Source of the DNA: Pseudomonas sp. AOB-7
GTDB taxonomy: Bacteria > Pseudomonadota > Gammaproteobacteria > Pseudomonadales > Pseudomonadaceae
Direction: 5' to 3'
NCBI RefSeq assembly: GCF_003696305.1
Contig: NZ_RFFK01000005.1
Location: 186,001 to 250,000, forward strand
Length of the DNA stretch: 64,000 nucleotides
The first letter of the stretch is position 1. Every line of letters starts with the position of its first letter. Positions 7,338 to 15,724 of the stretch are shown here, in pieces. The notes beneath the pieces were generated by a model. The model was not told the DNA's origin. It worked only from the letters and a program-made list of their open reading frames with translations, and ran no database searches. Position numbers and translations under genes: made by a program.

Positions 7338-10300
7338 TCAGCGCGCCTCCTCCTCCTTGACCCGGAACCAGGCGGCGTAGAGCGCCGGCAGGAACAGCAG
7401 GGTGAGCGCCGTCGCCACCACCAGGCCGCCCATGATGGCCACCGCCATCGGCCCGAAGAACACGCTGCGCGACAGCGGGATCATCGCCAGCACCGAGGCC
7501 AGCGCGGTCAGCACTATGGGCCTGAAACGCCGCACCGTGGCCTCGATGATGGCGTGCCAGCGGTCCAGGCCGGCGGCGATGTCCTGCTCGATCTGGTCGA
7601 CCAGGATCACCGAGTTGCGCATGATCATGCCGGCCAGGGCGATGGTGCCGAGCATGGCGACGAAGCCGAACGGCTGGCGGAAGATCAGCAGGAACAGGGT
7701 CACCCCGATCAGCCCCAGCGGCGCGGTGAGAAACACCATGGCCGAGCGCGAGAAGCTTTTCAGCTGCAGCATCAGCAGGGTCAGCACCACCACGATGAAC
7801 AGCGGCACCCCGGCGTTCACCGATTTCTGCCCGCGCGCCGAATCCTCCACCGTGCCGCCCACGTCCAGCAGGTAGCCGTCCGGCAGCTCGGCGCGGATCG
7901 GCTCCAGGGTCGGCAGGATCTGCGCCACCAGGCTGGCCGGCTGCTCCTTGCCGTAGACGTCGGCGCGTACGGTGACGTTGGGCAGCCGATTGCGGTGCCA
8001 GATGATGCCTTCCTCGAAGCCGTATTCCAGGGTCGCCACCTGCGACAGGGCCACGCTACGGCCGCTGTCGGTGGGCACCGCCAGGCTCGGCAGCAGGCTC
8101 AGCGACTGGCGCTCCTGCACGGTACCGCGCAGGAGAATCTCGATCAGCTCGTTGCCTTCGCGGTACTGGCTGACGCTGGTACCCGACAGCGCGCTCTGCA
8201 GGAAGCGCGACAGCTCGGCGGTGTTGACCCCCAGGGCGCGTGCGCGCTCCTGGTCGACGTTGAGGTAGATGACCTTGCTCGGCTCCTCCCAATCCAGGTG
8301 CACGTTGACCACATGGGGGTTCTCGCGCACCTTGGCCGCCACCTGGCGCGCCAGCGCACGCACCTCGTCGATATGCTCGCCGCTGACCCGGAACTGCACC
8401 GGGTAACCCACCGGCGGGCCGTTCTCCAGGCGACTGACGCGGCTGCGCAAGCCGGGGAATTCGTCGTTCATGGTCTGGATCAGCCAGCTGCGCAGGCGCT
8501 CACGCTCCTCGATGCTGCCCGCCAGCACCACGAACTGGGCGAAGCTGGCCGCCGGCAGTTGCTGGTCCAGCGGCAGGTAGAAGCGCGGCGAGCCGGTGCC
8601 GACGTAGGCCACGTAGTTGTCGATCCCAGGCTGCGTCTTGAGCAGCGCCTCCAGACGCTTGACCTGGGCCTCGGTGGCGGCGAGCGAGGCGCCCTCCTCC
8701 AGCTTGATGTCGACCATCAGCTCCAGGCGCCCGGAGGCCGGGAAGAACTGCTGGGGGACGAAACGAAACAGCAGCACGGCGGCGACGAACAGGCCTATGG
8801 TCAGCAGGATCACCGTCCGCCGCCGGCGCACGCACCACTCCACCGTGGCCCGCACGCGCCGGTAGAAAGGCGTCGCGTAGGGATCGTGGCCGGCGTCGCT
8901 GCCGCCGTGCTTGGCCGCGTGCAGCTTGGCCAGGTCAGGCAGCAGCTTGTCGCCCAGGTAGGGCACGAACATCACCGCGGCGATCCACGAGGCGACCAGG
9001 GCGATCACCACCACCTGGAAGATCGAGCGGGTGTACTCGCCGGTGCCGGACTGCGCGGTGGCGATCGGCAGGAAGCCGGCGGCGGTGATCAGGGTGCCGG
9101 TGAGCATGGGGAAGGCGGTGCTGGTCCAGGCGTAGCTGGCCGCCTTGAAGCGGTCGTAGCCCTGCTCCATCTTGATCGCCATCATCTCCACCGCGATGAT
9201 CGCGTCGTCCACCAGCAGGCCGAGGCCAAGCACCAGGGCGCCGAGGGAAATCTTGTGCAGGCCGATCCCCAGGTAGTACATGCTGGCGAAGGTCATCGCC
9301 AGCACCAGCGGGATCACCAGCGCCACCACCAGGCCGGTGCGCAGGCCGAGTGAGAAGAAGCTGACCAGCAGCACGATCACCAGCGCCTCGACCAGCACGC
9401 GGACGAACTCGCCGACCCCGGTCTTCACCGCCGCCGGCTGATCCGACACCTTGCGCAGCTCCATGCCCAGCGGCAGGGTCTGCTGCAGGCGGGCGAACTC
9501 GCCCTCCAAGGCCTTGCCCAGCAACAGGATGTCGCCGCCAGCCTTCATCGATACCGCCAGGCCGATGGCGTCCTCGCCCATGAAGCGCATGCGCGGCGCG
9601 GGCGGATCGTTGAAGCCACGCTTGACCTCGGCCACGTCGCCGATGCGGAAGGTGCGGTCGCCGACGCGAATGGGGAAGTCGCGGATTTCCTCCACCGACT
9701 CGAAACGCCCGGTCACGCGCAGCTGGATGCGGTCGCTGACGGTCTCGAAGAAGCCGGCGGCGGCCACCGCGTTCTGCGCCTCCAGCGCCTGCTGCACCGC
9801 GGCCAGGGGCAGGCCGAGGGTGGCCAGCTTGGTGTTGGACAGCTCGATCCAGATCTTCTCGTCCTGCAGGCCGACCAGCTCCACCTTGCCGACGTCCTTG
9901 ACCCGCTGCAGCTGCAGCTGGACGCGGTCGGCGTAGTCCTTGAGCACCGCGTAGTCGAAGCCGTTGCCGGTCAGCGCGTAGATGTTGCCGAAGGTGGTGC
10001 CGAACTCGTCGTTGAAGAACGGCCCCTGGATGCCGGCTGGCAGGGTGTGGCGGATGTCGCCGACCTTCTTGCGCACCTGGTACCACAGCTCGGGGATTTC
10101 CGAGCTGCGCATGGAATCGCGCGCCATGAAGGTCACCTGCGACTCGCCGGGGCGCGAGAAGCTGGTGATGCGGTCGTACTCGCCGGTCTCCATCAGCTTC
10201 TTCTCGATGCGCTCGGTGACCTGGCGCGACACCTCTTCGGCGCTGGCGCCCGGCCAGTTGGTGCGGATCACCATGGCCTTGAAGGTGAAGGGCGGGTCCT

Positions 10301-10412
10301 CGCTCTGCCCCAGCTTGGTGTAGGACAGCGCGCCGACCACGGCCAGCAGCAACATGATGTAGAGGACGATCTGGCGGTGGCGCAGCGCCCAGGCGGACAG
10401 GTTGAAGCTCAT
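7338..10412 (-). CDS. mexK: RND multidrug efflux transporter, inner-membrane pump MexK
   Basis: 1024 residues, 12 predicted membrane helices with two large periplasmic loops (after TM1 and TM7), the classic HAE1/AcrB architecture. The N-terminal cytoplasmic start and TM1 (RQIVLYIMLLLAVVGAL) are followed by GQSEDPPFTFKAMVI. In TM4 the paired aspartates of the proton relay are seen in LGLLVDDAIIAVEMM. Neighbours identify it: adaptor gene six bases upstream and divergent TetR gene, the layout of Pseudomonas mexJ-mexK with mexL. As in mexJK, no outer-membrane channel gene is present, so it would borrow a TolC-type channel such as OprM. Substrates cannot be read from sequence. Confidence 0.9.
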   Translation of the reverse strand: MSFNLSAWALRHRQIVLYIMLLLAVVGALSYTKLGQSEDPPFTFKAMVIRTNWPGASAEEVSRQVTERIEKKLMETGEYDRITSFSRPGESQVTFMARDSMRSSEIPELWYQVRKKVGDIRHTLPAGIQGPFFNDEFGTTFGNIYALTGNGFDYAVLKDYADRVQLQLQRVKDVGKVELVGLQDEKIWIELSNTKLATLGLPLAAVQQALEAQNAVAAAGFFETVSDRIQLRVTGRFESVEEIRDFPIRVGDRTFRIGDVAEVKRGFNDPPAPRMRFMGEDAIGLAVSMKAGGDILLLGKALEGEFARLQQTLPLGMELRKVSDQPAAVKTGVGEFVRVLVEALVIVLLVSFFSLGLRTGLVVALVIPLVLAMTFASMYYLGIGLHKISLGALVLGLGLLVDDAIIAVEMMAIKMEQGYDRFKAASYAWTSTAFPMLTGTLITAAGFLPIATAQSGTGEYTRSIFQVVVIALVASWIAAVMFVPYLGDKLLPDLAKLHAAKHGGSDAGHDPYATPFYRRVRATVEWCVRRRRTVILLTIGLFVAAVLLFRFVPQQFFPASGRLELMVDIKLEEGASLAATEAQVKRLEALLKTQPGIDNYVAYVGTGSPRFYLPLDQQLPAASFAQFVVLAGSIEERERLRSWLIQTMNDEFPGLRSRVSRLENGPPVGYPVQFRVSGEHIDEVRALARQVAAKVRENPHVVNVHLDWEEPSKVIYLNVDQERARALGVNTAELSRFLQSALSGTSVSQYREGNELIEILLRGTVQERQSLSLLPSLAVPTDSGRSVALSQVATLEYGFEEGIIWHRNRLPNVTVRADVYGKEQPASLVAQILPTLEPIRAELPDGYLLDVGGTVEDSARGQKSVNAGVPLFIVVVLTLLMLQLKSFSRSAMVFLTAPLGLIGVTLFLLIFRQPFGFVAMLGTIALAGMIMRNSVILVDQIEQDIAAGLDRWHAIIEATVRRFRPIVLTALASVLAMIPLSRSVFFGPMAVAIMGGLVVATALTLLFLPALYAAWFRVKEEEAR

Positions 10413-10418
10413 CCGGGC

Positions 10419-11522
10419 TTACTCCTTGGCGGCCAGTTCGACGTTGCGGTTGTCGCGGTCGACCGGGCGCACCTGCTGGCCCTCGCGCAGCACCTGCACG
10501 CCGGCGGCCACCACCCAGTCGCTCGCCGCCAGGCCTTCGAGCACCGGCACGCGGTCGTCGCCGTAAGCCCCGACGCGCACCGGGCGGCGCTGCACCTTGT
10601 GTTCCCTGGGCTCGACTACCCAGACGAAGGGCTGACCCTGCTCGGCGCTGAGCGCCGACAGTGGCACCGCCAGCGGCACCTCGCCGTTGCTGGCGATGAA
10701 CACCCGCGCGCTCTGCCCCAGTTCGGCCGGCACCTTGCCCTCGGTGAAGGCGACGCGCGCGGCGAAGGTACGCGACTGCGGATCGGCGGCCGGCGCCATT
10801 TCGCGGATGCGCCCGGGGAAACGCTGATCCGGCTGCGACCACAGCTCCACCTCGACCGCCTGGCCGATCCGGAAGCGCTCGAAGCCCTGCTCCGGCAGGC
10901 TGATCAGCACCTCGCGCTCGCCGTCGGCGGCCAGGGTGAACACGGTCTGCCCGGCGGCCACCACCTGCCCCACTTCCACCGCGCGGCGGGCGATCACGCC
11001 GTCCTGGGAGGCGCGCAGCACGGCGTAGCCGGCCTGGTTGCGGGCCACGTCGTACTCGGCCTTGATCTGCTTGAGGCGCGCTTCGCCGGCGCGGTAGAGG
11101 TTCTCGGTATTGTCGTACTGCGAGCGGCTGACCAGGTTGCGCGCCAGCAGGGTCTTGTAGCGATCGCGCTCGGCGCGCACGGTCTGCAGGTTGGCCTCGG
11201 CGGCGGCCACCTGGGCGCGGATGGCCTCCAGCTGCAGGCGCACGTCCTGAGGGTCGAGCTCGGCCAGCGGCTGGTCCTTCTTCACCCGCGCGCCGACGTC
11301 CACCAGGCGCTTGGCCACCTTGCCACCGATGCGAAACGCCAGGTCCGGCTCGAAACGTGCGCGCACCTCGCCGGGGTAGCTGTCGACCAGGGCGCCGGCC
11401 GGTTGTGGCTGCACCACCATGGCCGGACGAATGGGTTGCTCGACCTGCTCGCCGTTGCCGCAGGCGGACAGCAGCAGGGCAAGGGTGAGGGACGCTACAA
11501 GAGGCATGGCATGGCGGAACAT
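10419..11522 (-). CDS. mexJ: RND efflux periplasmic adaptor lipoprotein MexJ
   Basis: 367 residues. The signal peptide ends in lipobox LLSAC with the lipidated cysteine at position 21. A biotinyl-lipoyl half-motif (RIGGKVAKRLVDVGARVKKDQPLAELD), an alpha-helical hairpin (about residues 95-165), the second lipoyl half, a beta-barrel and a membrane-proximal domain follow in the usual membrane-fusion-protein order. It links MexK to an outer-membrane channel. First gene of the operon, with a six-base gap to mexK, and divergent from mexL across 94 bases holding a candidate operator. Confidence 0.9.
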   Translation of the reverse strand: MFRHAMPLVASLTLALLLSACGNGEQVEQPIRPAMVVQPQPAGALVDSYPGEVRARFEPDLAFRIGGKVAKRLVDVGARVKKDQPLAELDPQDVRLQLEAIRAQVAAAEANLQTVRAERDRYKTLLARNLVSRSQYDNTENLYRAGEARLKQIKAEYDVARNQAGYAVLRASQDGVIARRAVEVGQVVAAGQTVFTLAADGEREVLISLPEQGFERFRIGQAVEVELWSQPDQRFPGRIREMAPAADPQSRTFAARVAFTEGKVPAELGQSARVFIASNGEVPLAVPLSALSAEQGQPFVWVVEPREHKVQRRPVRVGAYGDDRVPVLEGLAASDWVVAAGVQVLREGQQVRPVDRDNRNVELAAKE

Positions 11523-11560
11523 GGCGAATGACCTGTGACGACGAAGGTTTGGAATATTTG

Positions 11561-11603
11561 TACTGGCGGGTATAGTAAAAATAGCAAACTCACCAGTCCA
11601 GTA
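11561..11603. promoter_or_regulatory. Candidate MexL operator in the mexJ-mexL intergenic region
   Basis: Arms TACTGG (11561-11566) and CCAGTA (11598-11603) bracket an AT-rich core containing GGTATAGTAAAAATAGC, which also looks like a -10 region. In Pseudomonas MexL represses mexJK and its own gene from this intergenic region. The exact site here is inferred from symmetry only. Confidence 0.45.
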
Positions 11604-11616
11604 TTAAAATCCGCCG

Positions 11617-12252
11617 ATGCCTAACAAGTTGTTACCGCCCGCCGGTCCCGGTCGCCCCAAGGACCCCGCCAAACGCCAGGCCATTCTCGAAGCGGCCAAA
11701 ACCCTGTTCCTGCGCCACGGCTACGATGGCAGCAGCATGGACGCCATCGCCGCGGAAGCCGGGGTGTCCAAGCTCACGGTGTACAGCCACTTCACCGACA
11801 AGGAGAGGCTGTTCTCCGCCGCGGTGAAGGCCAAGTGCGAGGAGCAGCTGCCCGAGCTGCTGTTCGAACTGCCGGCGGGCGTGCCGATCGAGACGGTGTT
11901 GCTGAGCATCGGCCGCGGCTTCCATGTCCTGGTCAGCAGCCGCGAATCGGTGGAGCTGCACCGCATGATGGTCAGCCTGGCCAGTCAGGATCCCAAGTTG
12001 GCGCTGATGTTCTACCAGGCCGGGCCGCAGCGCGTGCTGCAGGAGATGGCGGCGCTGCTGCGCAAGGCCAACGCCAACGGCTTGCTGCAGATCGCCGACC
12101 CGCTGGGCGCAGCCGACCAGTTCTTCAGCCTGGTCAAGGGCGGCGCGCATTTTCGCCTGCTGATCGGTTGCTGCGCCCCGCTCGAGGGCGAGGCCGCCGA
12201 GCGGCACGTGCGCGAGGCGGTGGGACTGTTCCTGCGCGCCTATCGACGCTGA
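11617..12252 (+). CDS. mexL: TetR-family repressor of the mexJK operon
   Basis: 211 residues. The N-terminal TetR helix-turn-helix spans about residues 20-66 (RQAILEAAKTLFLRHGY, then MDAIAAEAGVSKLTVYSHFTDKERLF). The C-terminal ligand-binding helices are AcrR-like with a typical LLIGCCAP turn. Divergent transcription from mexJ, 94 bases apart, is the mexL arrangement. It probably binds the intergenic palindrome and represses both promoters. No ribosome binding site stands out before the ATG. Confidence 0.88.
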   Translation: MPNKLLPPAGPGRPKDPAKRQAILEAAKTLFLRHGYDGSSMDAIAAEAGVSKLTVYSHFTDKERLFSAAVKAKCEEQLPELLFELPAGVPIETVLLSIGRGFHVLVSSRESVELHRMMVSLASQDPKLALMFYQAGPQRVLQEMAALLRKANANGLLQIADPLGAADQFFSLVKGGAHFRLLIGCCAPLEGEAAERHVREAVGLFLRAYRR

Positions 12253-12294
12253 AGCCCGGGCTCCTGGGGGGCGCCGCCAGCAACCGGCTGCGCC

Positions 12295-13077
12295 CTAAGC
12301 CCCTTCCAGCTTCTTCTTCGGGTAGATGTCGTAGCGGCTGGACTTGCCCTCCAGCACGTAGCCGGGCTTCGCCCCGTCGATGGCCGGCGCCTTGCGCGGG
12401 CGCTTGACCACCACCCTATGGCTGGCCAGCGCCAGGGCCGCCTCCAGCAGCGCCGGGGCATCCAGGTCGTCGCCCACCAGCGGGCGGAACAGACGCATTT
12501 CCTTCTTCACCAGCGCGCTCTTGTCGCGATGGGGAAACATCGGATCGAGGTAGATCACCTGCGGCGGCTCGCCCTGCCACTGGCGCATCAGCTCGATGGC
12601 ATTGCCCGTCAGCAGGCGCATGCGCGCGGCAATCGGCGCCACCTCCAGGCTCAGCTCGGCACGCGCCAGGCCGTCCTCGAGCAGGGCGGCGATCAACGGC
12701 TGACGCTCGATCAGGGTCATGCTGCAGCCCAGACTGGCCAGGACGAAGGCATCGCGCCCCAGCCCGGCGGTGGCGTCCAGCACCCGCGGACGGATGCCCG
12801 GCTGCACGCCGACCGCCTTGGCGATCATCTGCCCGCTGCCGCCGCCGAACTGACGGCGATGGGCCATGGCGCCCTCGACGAAGTCGACCCGCACCGGCCC
12901 CGGCGCCTTGTCGCCCAGCTCCGCCAGCTGCAGGCCGTCCGCGCCCAGTTGCAGGGCGAACTCGGCGTCGCCGCCCAGCGCCAGGCCGAGACGCGCCGCC
13001 CAGCGGGCCGCCGCCTCGGCGTAGAAAGGTTGCAGGGCATCCATGCGGATGCGGGCGCTATGCCGCTCGTCGCTCAT
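12295..13077 (-). CDS. rsmJ: 16S rRNA m2G1516 methyltransferase
   Basis: 260 residues. RsmJ (YhiQ) methylates guanine 1516 of 16S rRNA using SAM. The family signatures are [21 protein letters not shown] motif I ([16 protein letters not shown]), the [13 protein letters not shown] catalytic loop and [17 protein letters not shown] near the C-terminus. It converges on mexL with a 42-base gap and diverges from the small frameshifted gene at 13184. Confidence 0.95.
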   Translation of the reverse strand: MSDERHSARIRMDALQPFYAEAAARWAARLGLALGGDAEFALQLGADGLQLAELGDKAPGPVRVDFVEGAMAHRRQFGGGSGQMIAKAVGVQPGIRPRVLDATAGLGRDAFVLASLGCSMTLIERQPLIAALLEDGLARAELSLEVAPIAARMRLLTGNAIELMRQWQGEPPQVIYLDPMFPHRDKSALVKKEMRLFRPLVGDDLDAPALLEAALALASHRVVVKRPRKAPAIDGAKPGYVLEGKSSRYDIYPKKKLEGA

Positions 13078-13183
13078 CGGGAAATCTGCTCAAAAAACGT
13101 TCAACTGATCGACCGCGCGGCCGACAACCTCAACCAGCGGCATTCTGCCAGACCCAGCCCCCTGCGCCGCAAAGAGTTTGCCC

Positions 13184-13398
13184 ATGTTCGACGCCCTCTC
13201 CGCCCCCGCCCCGCCGCCAACCCGACACGCACACTCGCCCGCGAGGACGAACTCGACGCCGGCATGCGCGAATCGCTCGACTATCAGATACTCCGTCGCA
13301 CCCTCGGCGCCTACGACCAGATGGCCCAGCTCGGCCGCTTCGAGTTCGCCGACGGCCGCAGCGGCCAGGCCGCCGATCTGCTGCTGGCCAAGCGCTGA
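13184..13398 (+). pseudogene. Small conserved-looking gene with apparent one-base deletion
   Basis: AAAGAG at a good distance precedes ATG 13184, which opens as MFDALSAP and then enters junk. The adjacent frame from about 13215 reads coherently as NPTRTLAREDELDAG and continues (MRESLDYQ... to LLLAKR) to a stop at 13398. One extra C in the C run at 13203-13207 would fuse both parts into a 71-residue acidic, helical protein. The candidates are a real frameshift, a sequencing error in the homopolymer, or a shorter protein starting at ATG 13264 (44 residues). I do not recognise a function. Confidence 0.5.
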
Positions 13399-13409
13399 GT
13401 GCGGTCTCC

Positions 13410-13470
13410 GTAGCCCGGATGCAATCCGGGAGCGGTCATGCGGTTCTGCGCCGGATTGCATCCGGGCTAC
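13410..13470. repeat. Paired inverted REP element
   Basis: GTAGCCCGGATGCAATCCGG (13410-13429) and its exact 20-base reverse complement (13451-13470) flank a 21-base spacer. A related pair occurs at 61292-61347. This is the common GTAGCCCGGAT-type Pseudomonas REP doublet. It lies between converging genes and could also act as a bidirectional transcript-end hairpin. Confidence 0.85.
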
Positions 13471-13473
13471 GCG

Positions 13474-14334
13474 CTAGAGCAACCCCAGCTGCTCCAGCTC
13501 CGCCTCGACCTGCAAGGTCGGCAGCTCCGCCAGGCCAGGCAGGCGCAGGCGCAATTGCTGGTGGAAACGCCGTGCCAGCTGCGGCGCCAGGCGATTGTCG
13601 GCGGTGTGGACGAAGACATGGGGGCGTCGCCCCTCCTCGATCCAGGCGGCGACCTTGTCCAGCCAGGGCGTCATGAAGGGGTCGTTGGCGAGCAGCTCGG
13701 GATGGCCGATAAAACGCAGCTGCGGGCTCTGGCTGAAGGCCGTGGGGCGGGTCGGCAGGCGCGGCTTCTTGGCCTGGGCATGCAACACCGCCGGCGCCTG
13801 CGACGCGCAGCTGAACAGGGCGCGCGAGTCCAGGCAGATACGCTCGATACCGCGCTCCAGCAACAGGCGATTCAAGGCGCGCTCGGCTTCGCCCTTGGCG
13901 AAGAACTGTGCATGACGCACCTCGATGGCCAGCGGCCAAGCGCCCCACCACTCGACGAAGGCCGCCAGCTCGTCCAGCCGTGACGGACCGAAGCTGGCCG
14001 GCAGCTGCAGCCAGTAGGGTGCGACGCGTTCGCCGAGCGGCGCCAGCAACCGACGAAAACGCTCTACCGCCTCCAGCTGTTGGCACAGGTCGTCGCCGTG
14101 GCTGATATCGCGCGGCAGCTTGGCGCAGAAACGAAAGTGCGCCGGCATCTGCTCGGCCCAGCGCGCCACGGTCTGCTCGCTGGGGCGGGCGTAGAAGGTG
14201 GTATTGCCCTCCACGGCGTTGAATACCTGGGCATAACGACTGAGGAAGTCGGCCGCTCGGGTGTCGCCGGGGTAGAGCGTGGACCGCCAGGCCGCCTCAC
14301 TCCAGGAGGGGCAGCCGAGGTAGTACGGCAACAT
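13474..14334 (-). CDS. DUF72 (YecE-like) protein
   Basis: 286 residues from MLPYYLGCPSW; the frame is open 22 codons further but the family begins close to the YxGxxxW motif. It is a TIM-barrel DUF72 protein. Conserved patterns are YLGCPSWSEAAWRSTLYP, FNAVEGNTTFYARPS, FRFCAKLPRDISH, WPLAIEVRHAQFF and HVFVHTADNRLAPQ. The family has no assigned reaction; some members sit near Fe-S assembly genes and its fold resembles endonuclease IV and xylose isomerases. Here it lies upstream of no obvious partner; its 3' end abuts a REP doublet. Confidence 0.85.
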   Translation of the reverse strand: MLPYYLGCPSWSEAAWRSTLYPGDTRAADFLSRYAQVFNAVEGNTTFYARPSEQTVARWAEQMPAHFRFCAKLPRDISHGDDLCQQLEAVERFRRLLAPLGERVAPYWLQLPASFGPSRLDELAAFVEWWGAWPLAIEVRHAQFFAKGEAERALNRLLLERGIERICLDSRALFSCASQAPAVLHAQAKKPRLPTRPTAFSQSPQLRFIGHPELLANDPFMTPWLDKVAAWIEEGRRPHVFVHTADNRLAPQLARRFHQQLRLRLPGLAELPTLQVEAELEQLGLL

Positions 14335-14475
14335 CAGAACCTGTTTACGATCTGCTGCGCGTCGGCCCTGCTGCGTTGAAACCAGGCTCGGAATGCTCAT
14401 TTACAACAGTAAACTCCGCTTCCTCGCCTGATTTCGCCTTGCATGGCTCTAGCTCGAGAGATCCTAAACACGTTC

Positions 14476-14820
14476 TCAGGCGTAGAGGTCGAGACCGAGC
14501 ACTTGCTGCGCGTCAGCCTCGCTGGCGTAGCTGGCGGTGGCGCCGTAGCTGGCCAGCGCCTGGGCGGCGCGGTTGCTCAGCGCGGGTTGCGGGTAACCGA
14601 TATCCTGGGCGCGCGCCGGCAGGCTGTCGCCATTGCCGCTGCTGGCCTGCACCCGGCGGATCTGCGGGGTCTGTTCCAGGCCCTGGCTACTGGCCGGGGC
14701 GGCCGGCTGCTCACGTTGTACCTCGACCTCGCGCTGCGCCTCGCGATAGGGCGTGACCGCAGTCCCCGAACGGGGGCCGCGATCCGGCGAATAGGAAGGT
14801 AGGTAGGCGTCGATGCGCAT
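14476..14820 (-). CDS. Hypothetical protein, Ala/Gln-rich
   Basis: 114 residues, no signal peptide or membrane segment. The N-terminus (MRIDAYLPSYSP) and C-terminus (YASEADAQQVLGLDLYA) look ordered. The middle is low-complexity, rich in Gln, Ala, Pro and Arg, and probably disordered. It follows tsaB by 113 bases on the same strand. I recall a hypothetical gene in this position next to tsaB-adk in other Pseudomonas, which supports it being real. Function unknown. Confidence 0.7.
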   Translation of the reverse strand: MRIDAYLPSYSPDRGPRSGTAVTPYREAQREVEVQREQPAAPASSQGLEQTPQIRRVQASSGNGDSLPARAQDIGYPQPALSNRAAQALASYGATASYASEADAQQVLGLDLYA

Positions 14821-14933
14821 CTACAACTGCTCGGTGGGCTCGGCTGGAAGGTAGACAGTGCTGGCAATGTAGCGGCGCCCGGCGGGCTTGGCAAATACCT
14901 TCGGGCCGCCTGCCTTTGCCGGGCGACCGGGGG

Positions 14934-15617
14934 TCATGCCGGCGGCGCCTTGGGCGTGGCCACCTGATCGCGCAGGTAGACCGGCTGGGCCTGGTCGGCC
15001 GCCACGGCCTCGCCGCGCGCCCAGGCGAATTGCGCCAGGCTCAGCAGATCCTCGGCGTGGGGCAGCAGGCTGCCGTCCATGGCCGCCGGTTTGAGCGCGA
15101 TGCGCGCGGCATAGCTACCCCAGCCGGTGCCGGCGCCGAACCAGTCGCCGCTCGCGCCGCGCGGCGCCTCGGCCTGCTCCGGCGGCAGTACCGCCTCCTG
15201 GCCGAGCAGGCGCATCTCGCCGGCCTCGGCGTGGTAGCAGCCCCAGTACACCTCGTCCATGCGCGCATCGATGGCTGCCGCCACCTGGCGCGCGCCCTGC
15301 TCGCGCAGCGCGCGCTGGGCCAGCACCGCCAGGTTCGACACCGGCAGCACCGGACGCTCGAGGGCGAAGGCCAGGCCCTGGACCACGCCGATGGCGATGC
15401 GCACCCCGGTGAAGGCGCCCGGGCCGCGGCCGAAGGCGATGGCATCCAGCTGCGCGGCGGCGATGCCGGCCTCGCCCAGCAGTTGTTGGATCATCGGCAG
15501 CAGGCGTTGGGCGTGCAGGCGCGGCGCCACCTCGTAGTGGCTGAGCACGCGGCCATCGTGCAGCAGGGCGACGGAACAGGCTTCGGTGGCGGTATCCAGG
15601 GCCAGGATCGTGGTCAT
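14934..15617 (-). CDS. tsaB: tRNA N6-threonylcarbamoyladenosine synthesis protein TsaB
   Basis: 227 residues, ASKHA-fold (YeaZ) scaffold of the TsaBDE complex that transfers threonylcarbamoyl to A37 of ANN-decoding tRNAs. Key patterns are ILALDTATEACSVAL at the start, LLPMIQQLL, the conserved FGRGPGAFTGVRIAIG, and VAAAIDARMDEVYWG. It lies downstream of the acid phosphatase gene, separated by a terminator, in the tsaB-adk-ppc neighbourhood typical of Pseudomonas. Confidence 0.94.
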   Translation of the reverse strand: MTTILALDTATEACSVALLHDGRVLSHYEVAPRLHAQRLLPMIQQLLGEAGIAAAQLDAIAFGRGPGAFTGVRIAIGVVQGLAFALERPVLPVSNLAVLAQRALREQGARQVAAAIDARMDEVYWGCYHAEAGEMRLLGQEAVLPPEQAEAPRGASGDWFGAGTGWGSYAARIALKPAAMDGSLLPHAEDLLSLAQFAWARGEAVAADQAQPVYLRDQVATPKAPPA

Positions 15618-15636
15618 CGGGTTCGCATGGCTGAAG

Positions 15637-15662
15637 AAAAAGAGCCGGCATTAGACCGGCTC
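15637..15662 (-). terminator. Terminator after the acid phosphatase gene
   Basis: On the minus strand, stem GAGCCGG / CCGGCTC with a 7-base loop followed by TTTTTC, 60 bases past the phosphatase stop and just before the tsaB start. The other strand also carries a T run after the same stem, so it could work in both directions. Confidence 0.75.
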
Positions 15663-15724
15663 GAGGCTTTTTTTTCCAGCACCAGGATGGTCACAGGCCG
15701 CTAGCGTGCGACCGGCGGACGCCC

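Noticed and set aside
7152..9353. 733-codon plus-strand open frame
   Set aside because: Antisense to mexK. His/Gln/Arg-rich shadow frame.
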